Shown one piece after another: positions 41,564 through 51,351 of a DNA stretch of 64,000 nucleotides (positions within the stretch are counted from its first letter, which is position 1; every line of letters starts with the position of its first letter). Location: the NCBI RefSeq assembly GCF_900096945.1, contig NZ_FMKA01000007.1, positions 62,001 through 126,000 of the forward strand, given 5' to 3'. The position numbers and the translations under genes were made by a program. Under the pieces are notes generated by a model. That model searched no databases, had not been told where the DNA came from, and saw nothing but the letters and a program-made list of their open reading frames with translations. This DNA comes from Anaerobium acetethylicum (lineage in GTDB: Bacteria; Bacillota; Clostridia; Lachnospirales; Lachnospiraceae).

Positions 41564-43132
41564 CTATTCCTCACCTGCACGAAACAGCGATTCCAAAAAG
41601 TTCTTCTTTTGTGCTTTGTTTTTTTCATCCTGATTATCTTCCGGTTCTTTCACCGTCACGATTACTTGTGCATAACGGGTAATTGGTTTCTTAGCATCAT
41701 CCTGCACTTCCAGGATGAGATTAAAATAATCCCCCGGTTCAGCATCTTCCGGAATCGTAAAATTAGTGCAGAAACGCATCGGTTCCCATACGCGCAGATC
41801 GTTAGCCAGCCCGGAATATTGACTGCCCTGATGATATACATACCAGTATGATCTTAAGCAATCCCCATCCGGATCTGATCCGCTTCCCTCAAGCAATACG
41901 ACTTCGCCAGCGGCGGCTGTTATATCCCCGTTTCTGACACTGACAATCGGCGGATGGTTGCACTCTTCAAACGGTTTCGTACACCATTCTGCACGGGCCG
42001 CCCACTCCTCCTGATACGCACGTAAAAACCGATTAGGGTTACCTTCACTTCCAGTGAAGAAATTGTAACCCTTCTGCGGTCTTTTGCCGCTTTCAAAAAC
42101 GCGTCCCAGTAATGTGCCGTAATTTCCGCTCTCAAGTCCTCTTAATCCTACATCAAACAGCAGAACATAGGTCCCACTGTCTCCCTCTCCCAGGAAATCA
42201 TATTGATTGAACGTTACATTCGGAACAGCGTCAAATCCCCAGTTCAAAGAAAGCTGCTTTCCATATTGAAAAATATCCGGCTCGCCTTCATAGTAAGTTC
42301 CGTCTCCAAAAAGACCATACTTGGACATCAGATCGCCGTGACCAAACTTAATATTTTTCTTCAGCCATTCACTGCGGAATGTCTCGATGCAGTCCGCCTG
42401 CTCACTGACGGAAGCCATAAATACGCCATACATAAAATCAGTGTTCAGTATTTTTATGTCCGGAAATAATGCCTCTGCGTGGTCTTTATAACTATTATCC
42501 TGACCGACACCATCATTTACCCCCAGAATCCTGACCTTACGGCATACTGACGCATAAATATGCTCCCACTGATCCGTACCTTTATATTGCTCTGCTATTG
42601 ATAATAACGCACGGACGATTGTGTTCACTCCACCCCAGGAAAGCAGGTATAGAATTCTTTCATCTTTATCCAGAATGGCTTCTTTTATAAGATCAGAACC
42701 TTCTGTGTCTTCCCTGACATCTCCTTCGAATGCGAAATTCCCATACTTTGTAATGCTCAGCAATCGTTCGGGCGACGGAAAATCCGGATTGTTTTTCAGT
42801 AAGTAAGGGTATGCCAAAGCATATTCATTCTTCCAAAGGGACTCTATCCAGCCTTCCTCAAACGGCCGATAGCTCGTAAGATTTTCCGCTTCAGGATCCG
42901 GGTGCGGATAACCTACATGCGTCATATACGCGGCTTCCCCTATGCAGCGGTAATTTGGAGTTACTTCTCCGAGCGTATGTTCCCCGTCCCCGTTAAAATG
43001 AAATTGTGACGAAGTGTACACAATACCATCGATGTCGATTTCATTCAGATAAAGGCAAAGATGGATCAATGAGTTCATATCATCACATTCCAGATCCGTC
43101 GTAATAATTGCCCTCGGCTTTGATTTATTCAT
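41564..43132 (-). CDS. DUF1593 / Sde182-type nucleoside-hydrolase-like protein
   Basis: About 522 residues from the ATG at 43132, with AAGGAG upstream. The N-terminal ~300 residues match the DUF1593 fold, a nucleoside-hydrolase relative: 'RAIITTDLECDDMNSLIHLCLYLNEIDIDGIVYTSSQF', 'LYLLSWGGVNTIVRAL' and 'ILGVNDGVGQDN'. The C-terminal ~120 residues form an Ig/FN3-like beta domain. The start overlaps the upstream MBL gene's stop by 8 bp. No signal peptide, so cytoplasmic. Known relatives are tied to cellulose or glycan binding or uptake; the substrate here is probably a glycoside imported by the neighbouring ABC system. Confidence 0.85.
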   Translation of the reverse strand: MNKSKPRAIITTDLECDDMNSLIHLCLYLNEIDIDGIVYTSSQFHFNGDGEHTLGEVTPNYRCIGEAAYMTHVGYPHPDPEAENLTSYRPFEEGWIESLWKNEYALAYPYLLKNNPDFPSPERLLSITKYGNFAFEGDVREDTEGSDLIKEAILDKDERILYLLSWGGVNTIVRALLSIAEQYKGTDQWEHIYASVCRKVRILGVNDGVGQDNSYKDHAEALFPDIKILNTDFMYGVFMASVSEQADCIETFRSEWLKKNIKFGHGDLMSKYGLFGDGTYYEGEPDIFQYGKQLSLNWGFDAVPNVTFNQYDFLGEGDSGTYVLLFDVGLRGLESGNYGTLLGRVFESGKRPQKGYNFFTGSEGNPNRFLRAYQEEWAARAEWCTKPFEECNHPPIVSVRNGDITAAAGEVVLLEGSGSDPDGDCLRSYWYVYHQGSQYSGLANDLRVWEPMRFCTNFTIPEDAEPGDYFNLILEVQDDAKKPITRYAQVIVTVKEPEDNQDEKNKAQKKNFLESLFRAGEE

Positions 43133-44141
43133 TATTTCTTTTCTCCTTTTTATCCCAGATTCTATTTTGGTAGTAGCAGACCCTGCAGCCATTCTTCTCT
43201 AGCTGCCTGTCAAAGATTCCGTCCGGAGTCAGCTTTCTCATGAAGCAAAAGCAGCCTCTTCCACCGCTAAGCTCAAGATGTTTCTCGAAACCAGCAGCCT
43301 TTAAACCGTCTGCCACGAATTGCATATCAGGACTGCGGCGCGCAAAAACAGGCTTGCCATCCCTGCTGCCGACAGATGCTCTGGGATCTTCATATGGTGC
43401 GTAGAATTCTTCTCCCTCGTCCTCATGATTGTCGAGAATATACTTCAGGGTCTCATAGTATCTGTCGACATAGTCTGCATCGTGAATGCCGTTTCCGGCA
43501 CAGAGAAGATCATAGGAATCCCGAAATGACATCCAGCGTTTGACATTGCGGAATGAATGCTCTACCGATATTCTGCTGTCAAAAAAGTTTCCGTTCAGCT
43601 CATCACCACAGAACAGGATGCGTGCTTTACGATCCAGGAACTGAAGAGAACCGCTGCAGTGTTCTTCTATATTAAAAACCTCCAGTTCACGGCCATTCAG
43701 GTTGATCACATCGCCATCCTTAAGAAAAACAACGGGATAATCATCCGGAATATCCATGCCCTCAAAGCCGCCAAACGCCTGGCATCTCCCTTCATAACTC
43801 TTGGGTGACATGTAGACAACATCAAACAAAAAGTTGTTGGCGGTATGATCAAAATGATTGTGGGTATTCAAAAGACGATACAACGGTTTTTCGGACAAGG
43901 TCTGACAGAACTCCCTGATGTTTCCGGCACCCATGCCACTGTCAATGGCAATGAGTTCATCATCACCTTCAATTACATAGGTATAATCACCGTCACTGAG
44001 TACCTGCCATGTCCCTGGTGCTATTAATCTCGACTTGAAATAAGGCTCATCCTTTGGCTGAATGCTTCCATCCTCATCCTCAATCAGGACATCATGAAAC
44101 TTTGACATATCCAAAGGATCCATATTCTTTTTCCAGCGCAT
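43125..44141 (-). CDS. MBL-fold metallohydrolase in ABC-importer operon
   Basis: About 338 residues from the ATG at 44141, preceded by AAGGGGG. The HxHxDH motif is 'LNTHNHFDHTANN' and the bridging region 'ILFCGDELNGNFF'. The C-terminal part (about 240-338) has a cysteine-containing tail. Cytoplasmic hydrolase of unknown substrate. It sits between the permease gene (31 bp upstream) and DUF1593 (overlapping), so it likely works on the imported compound. Confidence 0.87.
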   Translation of the reverse strand: MRWKKNMDPLDMSKFHDVLIEDEDGSIQPKDEPYFKSRLIAPGTWQVLSDGDYTYVIEGDDELIAIDSGMGAGNIREFCQTLSEKPLYRLLNTHNHFDHTANNFLFDVVYMSPKSYEGRCQAFGGFEGMDIPDDYPVVFLKDGDVINLNGRELEVFNIEEHCSGSLQFLDRKARILFCGDELNGNFFDSRISVEHSFRNVKRWMSFRDSYDLLCAGNGIHDADYVDRYYETLKYILDNHEDEGEEFYAPYEDPRASVGSRDGKPVFARRSPDMQFVADGLKAAGFEKHLELSGGRGCFCFMRKLTPDGIFDRQLEKNGCRVCYYQNRIWDKKEKRNNE

Positions 44142-44172
44142 GAAACCAACCCCCTTAACTCTCTGCTGTTTT

Positions 44173-45072
44173 TTACCCTTTGACTCCGCCAAGCGTAATG
44201 CCCTTTACAAAGTTCTTCTGAATGAACGGATAGATAATCACAATTGGAAGGATTCCAAGTGTGGCCATCGCCATACGTACAGTTGCTGTAGGGATCTGAG
44301 CCAGACCCTGGCTGGCATCGCTTAGATTGGATGCATTCTGTGACAGTGCCTGAATATTCTGCATCAATCGGTTCAACAGGTTCTGTATACTATATAAATC
44401 CGTGTTCTTTACCAGATAAATGAAACCGTTATTCCAGTCGTTCCAATAAGAGATGCCGACAAACATGCCTATTGTAGCAATGATCGGCTTTGCCATGGGA
44501 AGTGCTACCGCATACATTGTCTGGAACTCACCTGCGCCATCGATATAAGCTGCTTCCAGGATTTCATCCGGAACACCGGTAACGAAGTAGCTTTTCATCA
44601 AAAGTACGTTAAAAGCATTCATCAAAAGGCCCGGTACCAGAAGACCTGCAAAGGTATCTTTTACGTGAAATACCCTGGTGTAATTGATATACGTTGATAC
44701 CAGACCTCCGTTGAACAGCATCGTGAAGAATACCATGAAGGTCAGAGCCCCACGGAATGGAAGATCCTTCTTTGATAAACCATATGCGAGTAGCGTCGTT
44801 ATGATCAGACTGATGGTGACACCCGATCCAGTCAGAACAAAGGACATTCCGTATGCCCGTAGTACTACGGCACTATTCGAACTAAAGATCCATTCATATG
44901 CAAACAAGCTCCATTTTTCCGGGAAAAAGGAATACCCGTTCTGCAGAAGTGCATTATTGTCCGTCGCTGAAGATACCAGCATCAGGAGAATCGGTATAAT
45001 CGCCACCAGGGATAGAATCGTCATGATTACATGGCCAATCGTATCATATATTTTGTCTTCTCTTGTCTTCAT
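44173..45072 (-). CDS. Sugar ABC transporter permease, LplC type
   Basis: About 299 residues from the ATG at 45072 (AAGGAGGG upstream). Six membrane helices and the EAA loop 'EILEAAYIDGAGEFQTMYAVALPMAKPIIATIG' identify a binding-protein-dependent permease, with the closing 'KNFVKGITLGGVKG' typical of LplC proteins. It forms the channel with the LplB-type permease, whose stop it almost touches. No ATPase gene is in the operon, as is usual for this class, which uses a shared MsmK-like ATPase. Confidence 0.92.
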   Translation of the reverse strand: MKTREDKIYDTIGHVIMTILSLVAIIPILLMLVSSATDNNALLQNGYSFFPEKWSLFAYEWIFSSNSAVVLRAYGMSFVLTGSGVTISLIITTLLAYGLSKKDLPFRGALTFMVFFTMLFNGGLVSTYINYTRVFHVKDTFAGLLVPGLLMNAFNVLLMKSYFVTGVPDEILEAAYIDGAGEFQTMYAVALPMAKPIIATIGMFVGISYWNDWNNGFIYLVKNTDLYSIQNLLNRLMQNIQALSQNASNLSDASQGLAQIPTATVRMAMATLGILPIVIIYPFIQKNFVKGITLGGVKG

Positions 45073-45074
45073 TC

Positions 45075-46046
45075 TCAATTCCCTCCTTGAATCAATGCGC
45101 TGTCCTTATCAAGCCTGCGAACCAGCATGTTAGCGCTCAGCACCAATATGAAACCAACAATCGACTGATATAGACCTGCTGCCGCGGACATGGAGATATT
45201 GCCAAGCTGCAGCAATCCACGGTATACATAGGTATCAATTGTATTTGTAACAGAATACAAGGCGCCCTGGTTCATCGGTACCTGGTAGAACAGTCCGAAG
45301 TCAGAATAGAAGATTCTTCCTACCGCCATGAGGGTAAGCATGATGATCGTAGGTTTTAACAACGGAAGGGTAATATATTGAAACTGTTTCCACCTCGTAG
45401 CTCCATCCACCAATGCTGATTCATAATAAGATCTGTCAAAGCCCATAATTGTTGCCAGATATACAATGCAATTATATCCGACACTCTTCCATGCACTTAC
45501 GAAGATAATTATGAAAGGCCAGTATCTCGGTTCACTGTACCAGTCAATCGGTTCTTTACCAAAAAGAGGCAGAATTGTATTGTTAGCAAAGCCATTTTCA
45601 ACACTTAAGAATGCAAATACCAGGTATCCGATAATTACTGTTGAAATCAGATTCGGTAAAAGGATGAGACTCTGGTATGCTTTTTTTCTTTTACCGTTCA
45701 ATTCACTTAATATAACTGCTACCATGATAGCCATTACTGTATTCACGATGATAAAAGCAATATTATATAAGATGGTATTGCGGGTTATGACCCATGCATC
45801 AGTTGTTTTAAATAGATATTCAAAATTCTTAAATCCGATAAACTTACTTCCATAAATACCTAATTTAGCATTATATTGTTTGAACGCGACAATCAACCCA
45901 GGAAGCGGCATATAATTGTTGATAAATAGATATACAAGTCCAGGAAGCATCATGATATAGATCGGAATAAAGCGTTTTAGTTTTGCTCTTTTTTTCGATG
46001 AGCTCTCGTTATTATTTGCCCTTTTATGTATTTTGACATCCGTCAC
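45075..46046 (-). CDS. Sugar ABC transporter permease, LplB type
   Basis: 323 residues from GTG at 46046 with AAGGAG upstream. A basic N-terminus precedes six membrane helices; 'DRSYYESALVDGATRWKQFQYITLPLLKPTI' is the EAA loop. 'PLPGLIVAFKQYNAKLGIYGSKFIGFKNFEYLF' is typical of LplB/YtcP-type proteins. Partner of the following permease. A hairpin lies between this gene and the solute-binding protein gene upstream. Confidence 0.92.
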   Translation of the reverse strand: MTDVKIHKRANNNESSSKKRAKLKRFIPIYIMMLPGLVYLFINNYMPLPGLIVAFKQYNAKLGIYGSKFIGFKNFEYLFKTTDAWVITRNTILYNIAFIIVNTVMAIMVAVILSELNGKRKKAYQSLILLPNLISTVIIGYLVFAFLSVENGFANNTILPLFGKEPIDWYSEPRYWPFIIIFVSAWKSVGYNCIVYLATIMGFDRSYYESALVDGATRWKQFQYITLPLLKPTIIMLTLMAVGRIFYSDFGLFYQVPMNQGALYSVTNTIDTYVYRGLLQLGNISMSAAAGLYQSIVGFILVLSANMLVRRLDKDSALIQGGN

Positions 46047-46070
46047 GCCATCATCTCCTTAGGTTAGGCT

Positions 46071-46119
46071 CTGACAATTGGAAATGACTGGACTGTTATT
46101 CCTCATTGTCAATTGTCAG
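46071..46119. promoter_or_regulatory. Hairpin between solute-binding protein and permease genes
   Basis: Perfect arms CTGACAATTG / CAATTGTCAG. Such hairpins often stabilise or terminate part of the transcripts so that binding protein exceeds permease. Confidence 0.5.
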
Positions 46120-46141
46120 GCCTTTTTGCTGTTCTATCTTA

Positions 46142-46170
46142 GTAACTATTCAGGACTACTGAACAGTTAC
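46142..46170. mobile_element. MITE-like end-to-end remnant
   Basis: GTAACTATTCAGGACTACTGAACAGTTAC, a clean junction of the two terminal sequences of the 143-bp element, downstream of the solute-binding protein gene. Confidence 0.8.
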
Positions 46171-46199
46171 CTGTCTTACTACATATTTAAATCTGATTA

Positions 46200-47735
46200 C
46201 TATTTAGCTGCAGCCCATGCATCAAGCTGTGTCTGTTTTTCTGTTATGATTTTATCAAGGCCGGCTTTCAGCATCTTCGCATTCATTTCTTCAATACCTG
46301 TTCCCGGATCAACAAATCCATATTCCACACTCTTCTGGTATTCATCGTATACATTCTGAACGCTGGTCATCTCCGTTGCCACATTGGTCGTGTCAAAGGT
46401 GAATCCACTTGCTGATGACTTCTGCGCATTTGTATTGAATGTTTTTATGTTCTCCCACAAAGCCGGGTCATTGCCTTCCCATACATAAGTGATGAACTGG
46501 TTTGGCATCTGCCATGTAACATTGTGGCTCCATCCGGAAGTCGTAGCATCTACACCATCTGCAAAGGTGCTCATTCCGCTGTCTAAAACCTTATAATGTG
46601 TTCCTTCAATGCCCCAGGAAAGTATGTTCGCCAGATCCGGATCAGTATATAAAGCATTTAACAATTTCATGGAAGCTTCTGCGCTTACAGTATTGATTGA
46701 AATTGACCATGGGAATGATGCTACCGCTGCAGAACTCACATAATCATCCAGGGTCTGGAAGATTGTCATCGGACGTCCACAAAGGTTTGTTTCCTGCTGT
46801 TTGATGCCTGGCTTGCCACCGGTCGTATAGCTCATCAAGGTTCCAGCTTTCACAAGTTCAGTCACTGCTGTTGTATCCGTTGCCGCATCCTTGCTGATAT
46901 AACCGTTCTGATTGTAATCATACATGCGGGCACAATACTCTTTATAGAAATCACTGGTAAACAGATTCTCTACCTCAAGTTCCTTACCATAATTCAGCAA
47001 TACACCAAATGCGTTATTACCAAGCAAGTCAACATTGGAGAACTGGCTCATGGATAATATAGTAGGTCTGTAAACTTCAACATCCGGATACTTATCATGC
47101 AGTTCTGCATAGATCTCATTCAGTTCATCCACAGGTATTTTTATGATTTCCGTACTGTTATCAACGGTATAACCAATTCCCTCAAGGTATTCTGTCGCAA
47201 TCGCAGCACAACCACGTCCCTGAGCCATATCACGGTTATTTGGCAGACCGTATAATTTACCATTAACACGGCAGGCATTCATATATTCTTCGCCGACCGC
47301 TTCCGTGATTCCTGCACCGTAATTCTTCAGAAGGTCATTTTCTTCCAGATCCACAAGATATCCCTGCTGTACCATGGAATTATATCCGGTTGTGATTGTA
47401 TTGAACACGTCGATCTGCTCTCCGCCTGACAAAGCAAGTGTCATATTCTGCTTATAAGAGGCATAATCAGAAATTTGGAGCTCCACTTCAATTCCGTACT
47501 TCTCTGTTAATATTTCATTCATTGCATCCTGGACTTTCTGTGTGTCTGCAGGTGCACCCGTAAATGTCATAAAACTCATGACAAGATGTGTGATTTCACC
47601 GCCTGCAGTATCTGAGTCTGATCCCTGATCTGCTTCTGAGGTCTGTCCGGCGTCATTGCCTTTATCTGCTTTGCCGCAGGCAACCAAACCGAAAATCATC
47701 ATTAGAACTAAAAACAGTGCTACAACTTTTTTCAT
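46200..47735 (-). CDS. Extracellular solute-binding lipoprotein (LplA-type)
   Basis: 511 residues. Lipoprotein signal ending VACG (acceptor Cys about 20), then an acidic linker and a two-lobed sugar-binding fold. The C-terminal ~150 residues ('ASMKLLNALYTDPDLANILSWGIEGTHYKVLDSGM') match the DUF3502/LplA group that works with LplB/LplC. It binds an oligosaccharide outside the cell. First gene of the operon; the promoter is at 47789-47816. Confidence 0.92.
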   Translation of the reverse strand: MKKVVALFLVLMMIFGLVACGKADKGNDAGQTSEADQGSDSDTAGGEITHLVMSFMTFTGAPADTQKVQDAMNEILTEKYGIEVELQISDYASYKQNMTLALSGGEQIDVFNTITTGYNSMVQQGYLVDLEENDLLKNYGAGITEAVGEEYMNACRVNGKLYGLPNNRDMAQGRGCAAIATEYLEGIGYTVDNSTEIIKIPVDELNEIYAELHDKYPDVEVYRPTILSMSQFSNVDLLGNNAFGVLLNYGKELEVENLFTSDFYKEYCARMYDYNQNGYISKDAATDTTAVTELVKAGTLMSYTTGGKPGIKQQETNLCGRPMTIFQTLDDYVSSAAVASFPWSISINTVSAEASMKLLNALYTDPDLANILSWGIEGTHYKVLDSGMSTFADGVDATTSGWSHNVTWQMPNQFITYVWEGNDPALWENIKTFNTNAQKSSASGFTFDTTNVATEMTSVQNVYDEYQKSVEYGFVDPGTGIEEMNAKMLKAGLDKIITEKQTQLDAWAAAK

Positions 47736-47788
47736 AATTAACCCTCTCTTTTCCTGATTTGTTTTGTCAGCTTTGCTTTGACAAACAC

Positions 47789-47816
47789 ATTATATACTGG
47801 CGGATGTTGTTCACAA
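47789..47816 (-). promoter_or_regulatory. Promoter of the ABC-importer operon
   Basis: On the minus strand TTGTGA (47816-47811), 16-bp spacer and TATAAT (47794-47789), about 55 bp before the start. A TTTGTCA/TGACAAA inverted repeat (47763-47784) directly downstream may be an operator. Confidence 0.6.
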
Positions 47817-47958
47817 AAGACTTATTCTGTTATGAATTTGCACAATCATGCTGTGATTTAGTATCCTTCTTTGACATTGCCCATTAAGGTTGAAAGCCTA
47901 TTTTCTATATGTTATCATCATTATGCAATTAAATAAGTTGAATCAGGGGGGAAATCAC

Positions 47959-49704
47959 TTGAAGTTTTTCCATACTCGCTCATTACGTTTTCGTCTGGCT
48001 GCTTTTATTATCCTTGTTTTTGTTCTTCTGCTGGCTTTGATAACGACAAATAACCTGATCGTCTTCCGGGAGATTCAGAACAAAATATATGATTCCATGA
48101 AAGAAACTCTGGTCATCTATCAGAACAGACTATCTGAAAGTTTTGAAACAACAGAAAACTATCTCAAAAATTATGCCTATGATGATGTCGATGTCCGGAT
48201 TATTGACAAAAACGATTTGTCGACGGAGCAATATTTTTCCGCCATTTATCATGTTCAAAAAAGTTTCCGCTCTGCATTAAACATTTATGATATGGACGGA
48301 TTTTTTCTTTATTCCACAACTGGCGACACCTACATCGAAGAGACACAATCAGAAATCACTTATGATAAGTACAGGAACATACAGAATGTAATCTATGAAA
48401 AAATGAAGTCCGATACCTTTCTGACAAATACGAACAAAGGCAAATGGTTCTCCCTGAAGGTAAGCGGCAAATACTATCTGTTCCGTGCCTTTAAAATCCA
48501 CGACAGTTACGTTGGCTGCTGGATTGACACAGAAAAGATGCTCCAGCCTCTGGTTGGAAAAGAACTGACCCAGAGCGTACTTTTGTCTGATACCAATGGT
48601 ACAGTAATCAGCAATATTCCACCAGCGGGGACAATACCGTAACAGGCCTTAACGGAACAGGAGAAATATCAGTATATCAAAATCGATAATGCAGATAACT
48701 TAATCGTATCCTGCAAAATGGATTTTGGCGATCTCTATATCGTTTCGCTGATTCCCGAGAACCAGTTCATGATGGATATTAATAAATACATCCCTTTTGT
48801 AATCCTCATACTTATTCTTGCTCTTTGCCTGATGTCACTGGTAGGCTACGTCATCAATCAATGGGTGATCCTTCCGCTGAATCGTCTGAATTCAGCAATC
48901 AACGCACTCAAAAGCGGGGATTTGGACACAAAAATCCAGGCGGATGGCGTCTGCGAGGAATATGAGGGTGTTAACAATGCTTTTAACGAAATGGTTCATG
49001 AGATTAAGTCATTAAAAATTGACGTTTATGAGGAAAAAATAGTACGTCAGAGAATTCATACCCAATACCTCAAACTGCAGATCACACCACACTTTCTAAT
49101 CAATTGTTTAAGCATGGTTTATCAATTGGCTGAGATAAACCGAACGGACCTGGTACAACTGATGCTCAAAAATCTGAGCAATTATCTGCGGTACACAATC
49201 TCCTCCGGACAGACAGTTACCTTAGAACAGGAATTGACGCATATAGACAATTATATTGCGTTGTCAAAGATCCGTTACCCTGACAGTATCTCGTTTCATT
49301 CCGAAATCAGCCCGGAGACGCTACAGGCTAAAGTCATCCCGCTGTTGCTTCAGAGCTTTGTTGAAAATACGATAAAATATGAGGTTGTCCTTGGAAAAGT
49401 AATTGAGATCCACATAAACACTTCCATGATACAGAAAGAAAACAATGCTTTTATTTCAATTACCATTTGGGATACAGGATGCGGTTTTGACAAAGAATTA
49501 CTCGACCGTCTGCAGAACATAGATCAATACTTGCATGAGGAATCAACAAAACACATCGGCATCAGTAATGTATTGCAGCGCGCTTACCTGCAATTCGACC
49601 CTGAAAATTGCGATTTTCACTTTTCAAACCGACCAGAAGGCGGTGCACGGATTGATATCGTATTACCATTTATCCCGTGCGTAATTAAGGAGGAGACATT
49701 TTGA
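47959..49704 (+). pseudogene. YesM-type sensor histidine kinase broken by an in-frame stop
   Basis: From TTG at 47959 (GGGGGG site upstream), the frame encodes a membrane helix (about 10-30), an extracellular Cache-like domain, then a TAA at 48640-48642. The same frame stays open on the far side: 'QALTEQEKYQYIKIDNADNLIVSC', second membrane helix, HAMP ('NQWVILPLNRLNSAINALKSGDLDTKI'), the phosphoacceptor segment 'LQITPHFLINCL', and a HATPase domain ending at 49704. Without the stop the product would be about 580 residues, a normal YesM length. Either a nonsense mutation, a sequencing error, or readthrough. The C-terminal part could restart at an internal Met (48718). Confidence 0.82.
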
Positions 49705-51281
49705 ATTTATTGTTGGTTGATGATGAGTATTACAGTCTTGAAGGGTTGCGCTCTTCAATCGAACATATGCAGCTTGGTTTTGAGCATATCTTCTGCGCTT
49801 ACAGCATGCAGAACGCCCAGGAGTTTTATCAGTCCAATCAGATTGATATTATGATCAGTGATATTGAGATGCCCAAAGGGAGCGGACTGGATCTGTTAAA
49901 ATGGGTACGTGACCAGGGATATCCTACTGTCACAATCTTCCTGACTTCTTACGCCAATTTCGATTATGCCAGCAACGCTATAAAGCTGCAGAGTATCGAT
50001 TACTTATTAAAGCCAATCGATACAGAACAGCTGCATACCTGTATGCTGACTGCAATCCACAAAGTAAGGCAATTGGAAACTCAGGAATCATACAAAACAA
50101 AATCCAAGTACTGGGATATATCCAAGAAAAAATTGGAGGATCAGTTCTGGAATGATTTATGCTTACAGATCATTCCGCCGGATACAGAGCAGATATCAAA
50201 GGAATTGAAAGGCTATCATCTTCCCCTGACCTTATTGAACCAGACATATTATATCGCGCTTCTGCAGGCCCATATCAAGAAGGAAGAAGAACGTTGGGAA
50301 ATCAACTTGTACGAATATGCAATCAAAAATGTTATTTTCGAAATATTAGCGAAGTTTCATATTCATCCGGTTCTGACTCGTGTGAATGAAAAACAGTATC
50401 TATTATGTATCAACACCACTGATATTGCTGCTCATAAAGATCACGAAAAAATCTGCAGCCAGATCCTCCGTTCGCTGACCAATTCATTACCAGGCTTGTT
50501 CCAGATCTATCTCGGAAATTCAACGTCCCTGCTGAACATCGGCAGCTCCTTTCAACGTCTTCATAACTATGCCTACAATAACATTAATGAGGAACGCAAG
50601 GTCTTTGATATCACACAGCCAAAATCAGAAAATTACAATAAGAATATGCCTTCCCTGAACGAATGGTCTAATCTTCTGATGCAGAACAAACCTGAAGAGG
50701 TAAAGGCTCAGGCCCTGAACTTCCTGACAGGACTTCAAAAATCGAATATGGCAAGCCGAAGTGATCTGATAAAGTTTAATCATGATTTTATGCAGGTCAT
50801 CTATTCAATCCTTGAGAAAAACGGTAAGTCTGCCCATAGATTATTCGACAACAACACCTCGGAGCAGATTTTTGATCAAGCCTGCAACTCCATCGAACTG
50901 ATGAAAAAATGGATTATCCACACCATCGATGTATTTGCTGACTGCCTGTCTGCAATCAACCAGTCCGATACCTCCATCGAACTGATCAAGAAATATATCC
51001 GCGAGCACCTGGAGGATGATTTGAACCGAAAGAAACTAGCGGCTTTGGTTTTTCTGAGCCCAGACTACCTGTCCCATGTATTCAGCGAACGAACCGGAGA
51101 ATCCTTAACAACCTTCATCTTGAATGAACGAATTAAGCGGGCAAAGGAATTATTGCTTATGAGTAAAATAAGTATCCGCGATATTGCTCTGACCAGCGGC
51201 TTCCCGAATATATCCTACTTTTCCAGGCAATTCAAGAGCCTGACCGGTAAAACACCGCAGGAGTACAGAAAAAATCAATAG
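49701..51281 (+). CDS. YesN-type response regulator (REC plus AraC HTH)
   Basis: 526 residues from TTG at 49701, with AAGGAGGAG upstream; it overlaps the kinase stop by 4 bp. The receiver domain (1-120) has DD at 7-8, phospho-acceptor D54 (IMISDIEMP), Ser in 'FLTSYANF' and Lys in 'YLLKPID'. A long middle region (about 130-420) is of unknown fold, and an AraC HTH lies at about 425-526 ('YLSHVFSERTGESLTTFILNERIKRAKELL', 'DIALTSGFPNISYFSRQFKSLTGKTPQEYRK'). Likely activates the divergent ABC-importer operon. Confidence 0.93.
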   Translation: MNLLLVDDEYYSLEGLRSSIEHMQLGFEHIFCAYSMQNAQEFYQSNQIDIMISDIEMPKGSGLDLLKWVRDQGYPTVTIFLTSYANFDYASNAIKLQSIDYLLKPIDTEQLHTCMLTAIHKVRQLETQESYKTKSKYWDISKKKLEDQFWNDLCLQIIPPDTEQISKELKGYHLPLTLLNQTYYIALLQAHIKKEEERWEINLYEYAIKNVIFEILAKFHIHPVLTRVNEKQYLLCINTTDIAAHKDHEKICSQILRSLTNSLPGLFQIYLGNSTSLLNIGSSFQRLHNYAYNNINEERKVFDITQPKSENYNKNMPSLNEWSNLLMQNKPEEVKAQALNFLTGLQKSNMASRSDLIKFNHDFMQVIYSILEKNGKSAHRLFDNNTSEQIFDQACNSIELMKKWIIHTIDVFADCLSAINQSDTSIELIKKYIREHLEDDLNRKKLAALVFLSPDYLSHVFSERTGESLTTFILNERIKRAKELLLMSKISIRDIALTSGFPNISYFSRQFKSLTGKTPQEYRKNQ

Positions 51282-51288
51282 AAATACC

Positions 51289-51330
51289 GGTACCTGACAC
51301 CATTAAATGCAGTTTATGGTGTCAGGTACC
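51289..51330. repeat. GGTACC-family palindrome, copy 10
   Basis: Subtype b, loop TGCA. It lies between converging genes, 7 bp after the YesN stop and 22 bp after the MATE stop. Confidence 0.93.
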
Positions 51331-51351
51331 AGCTTTCATCCGATTTTTCTG

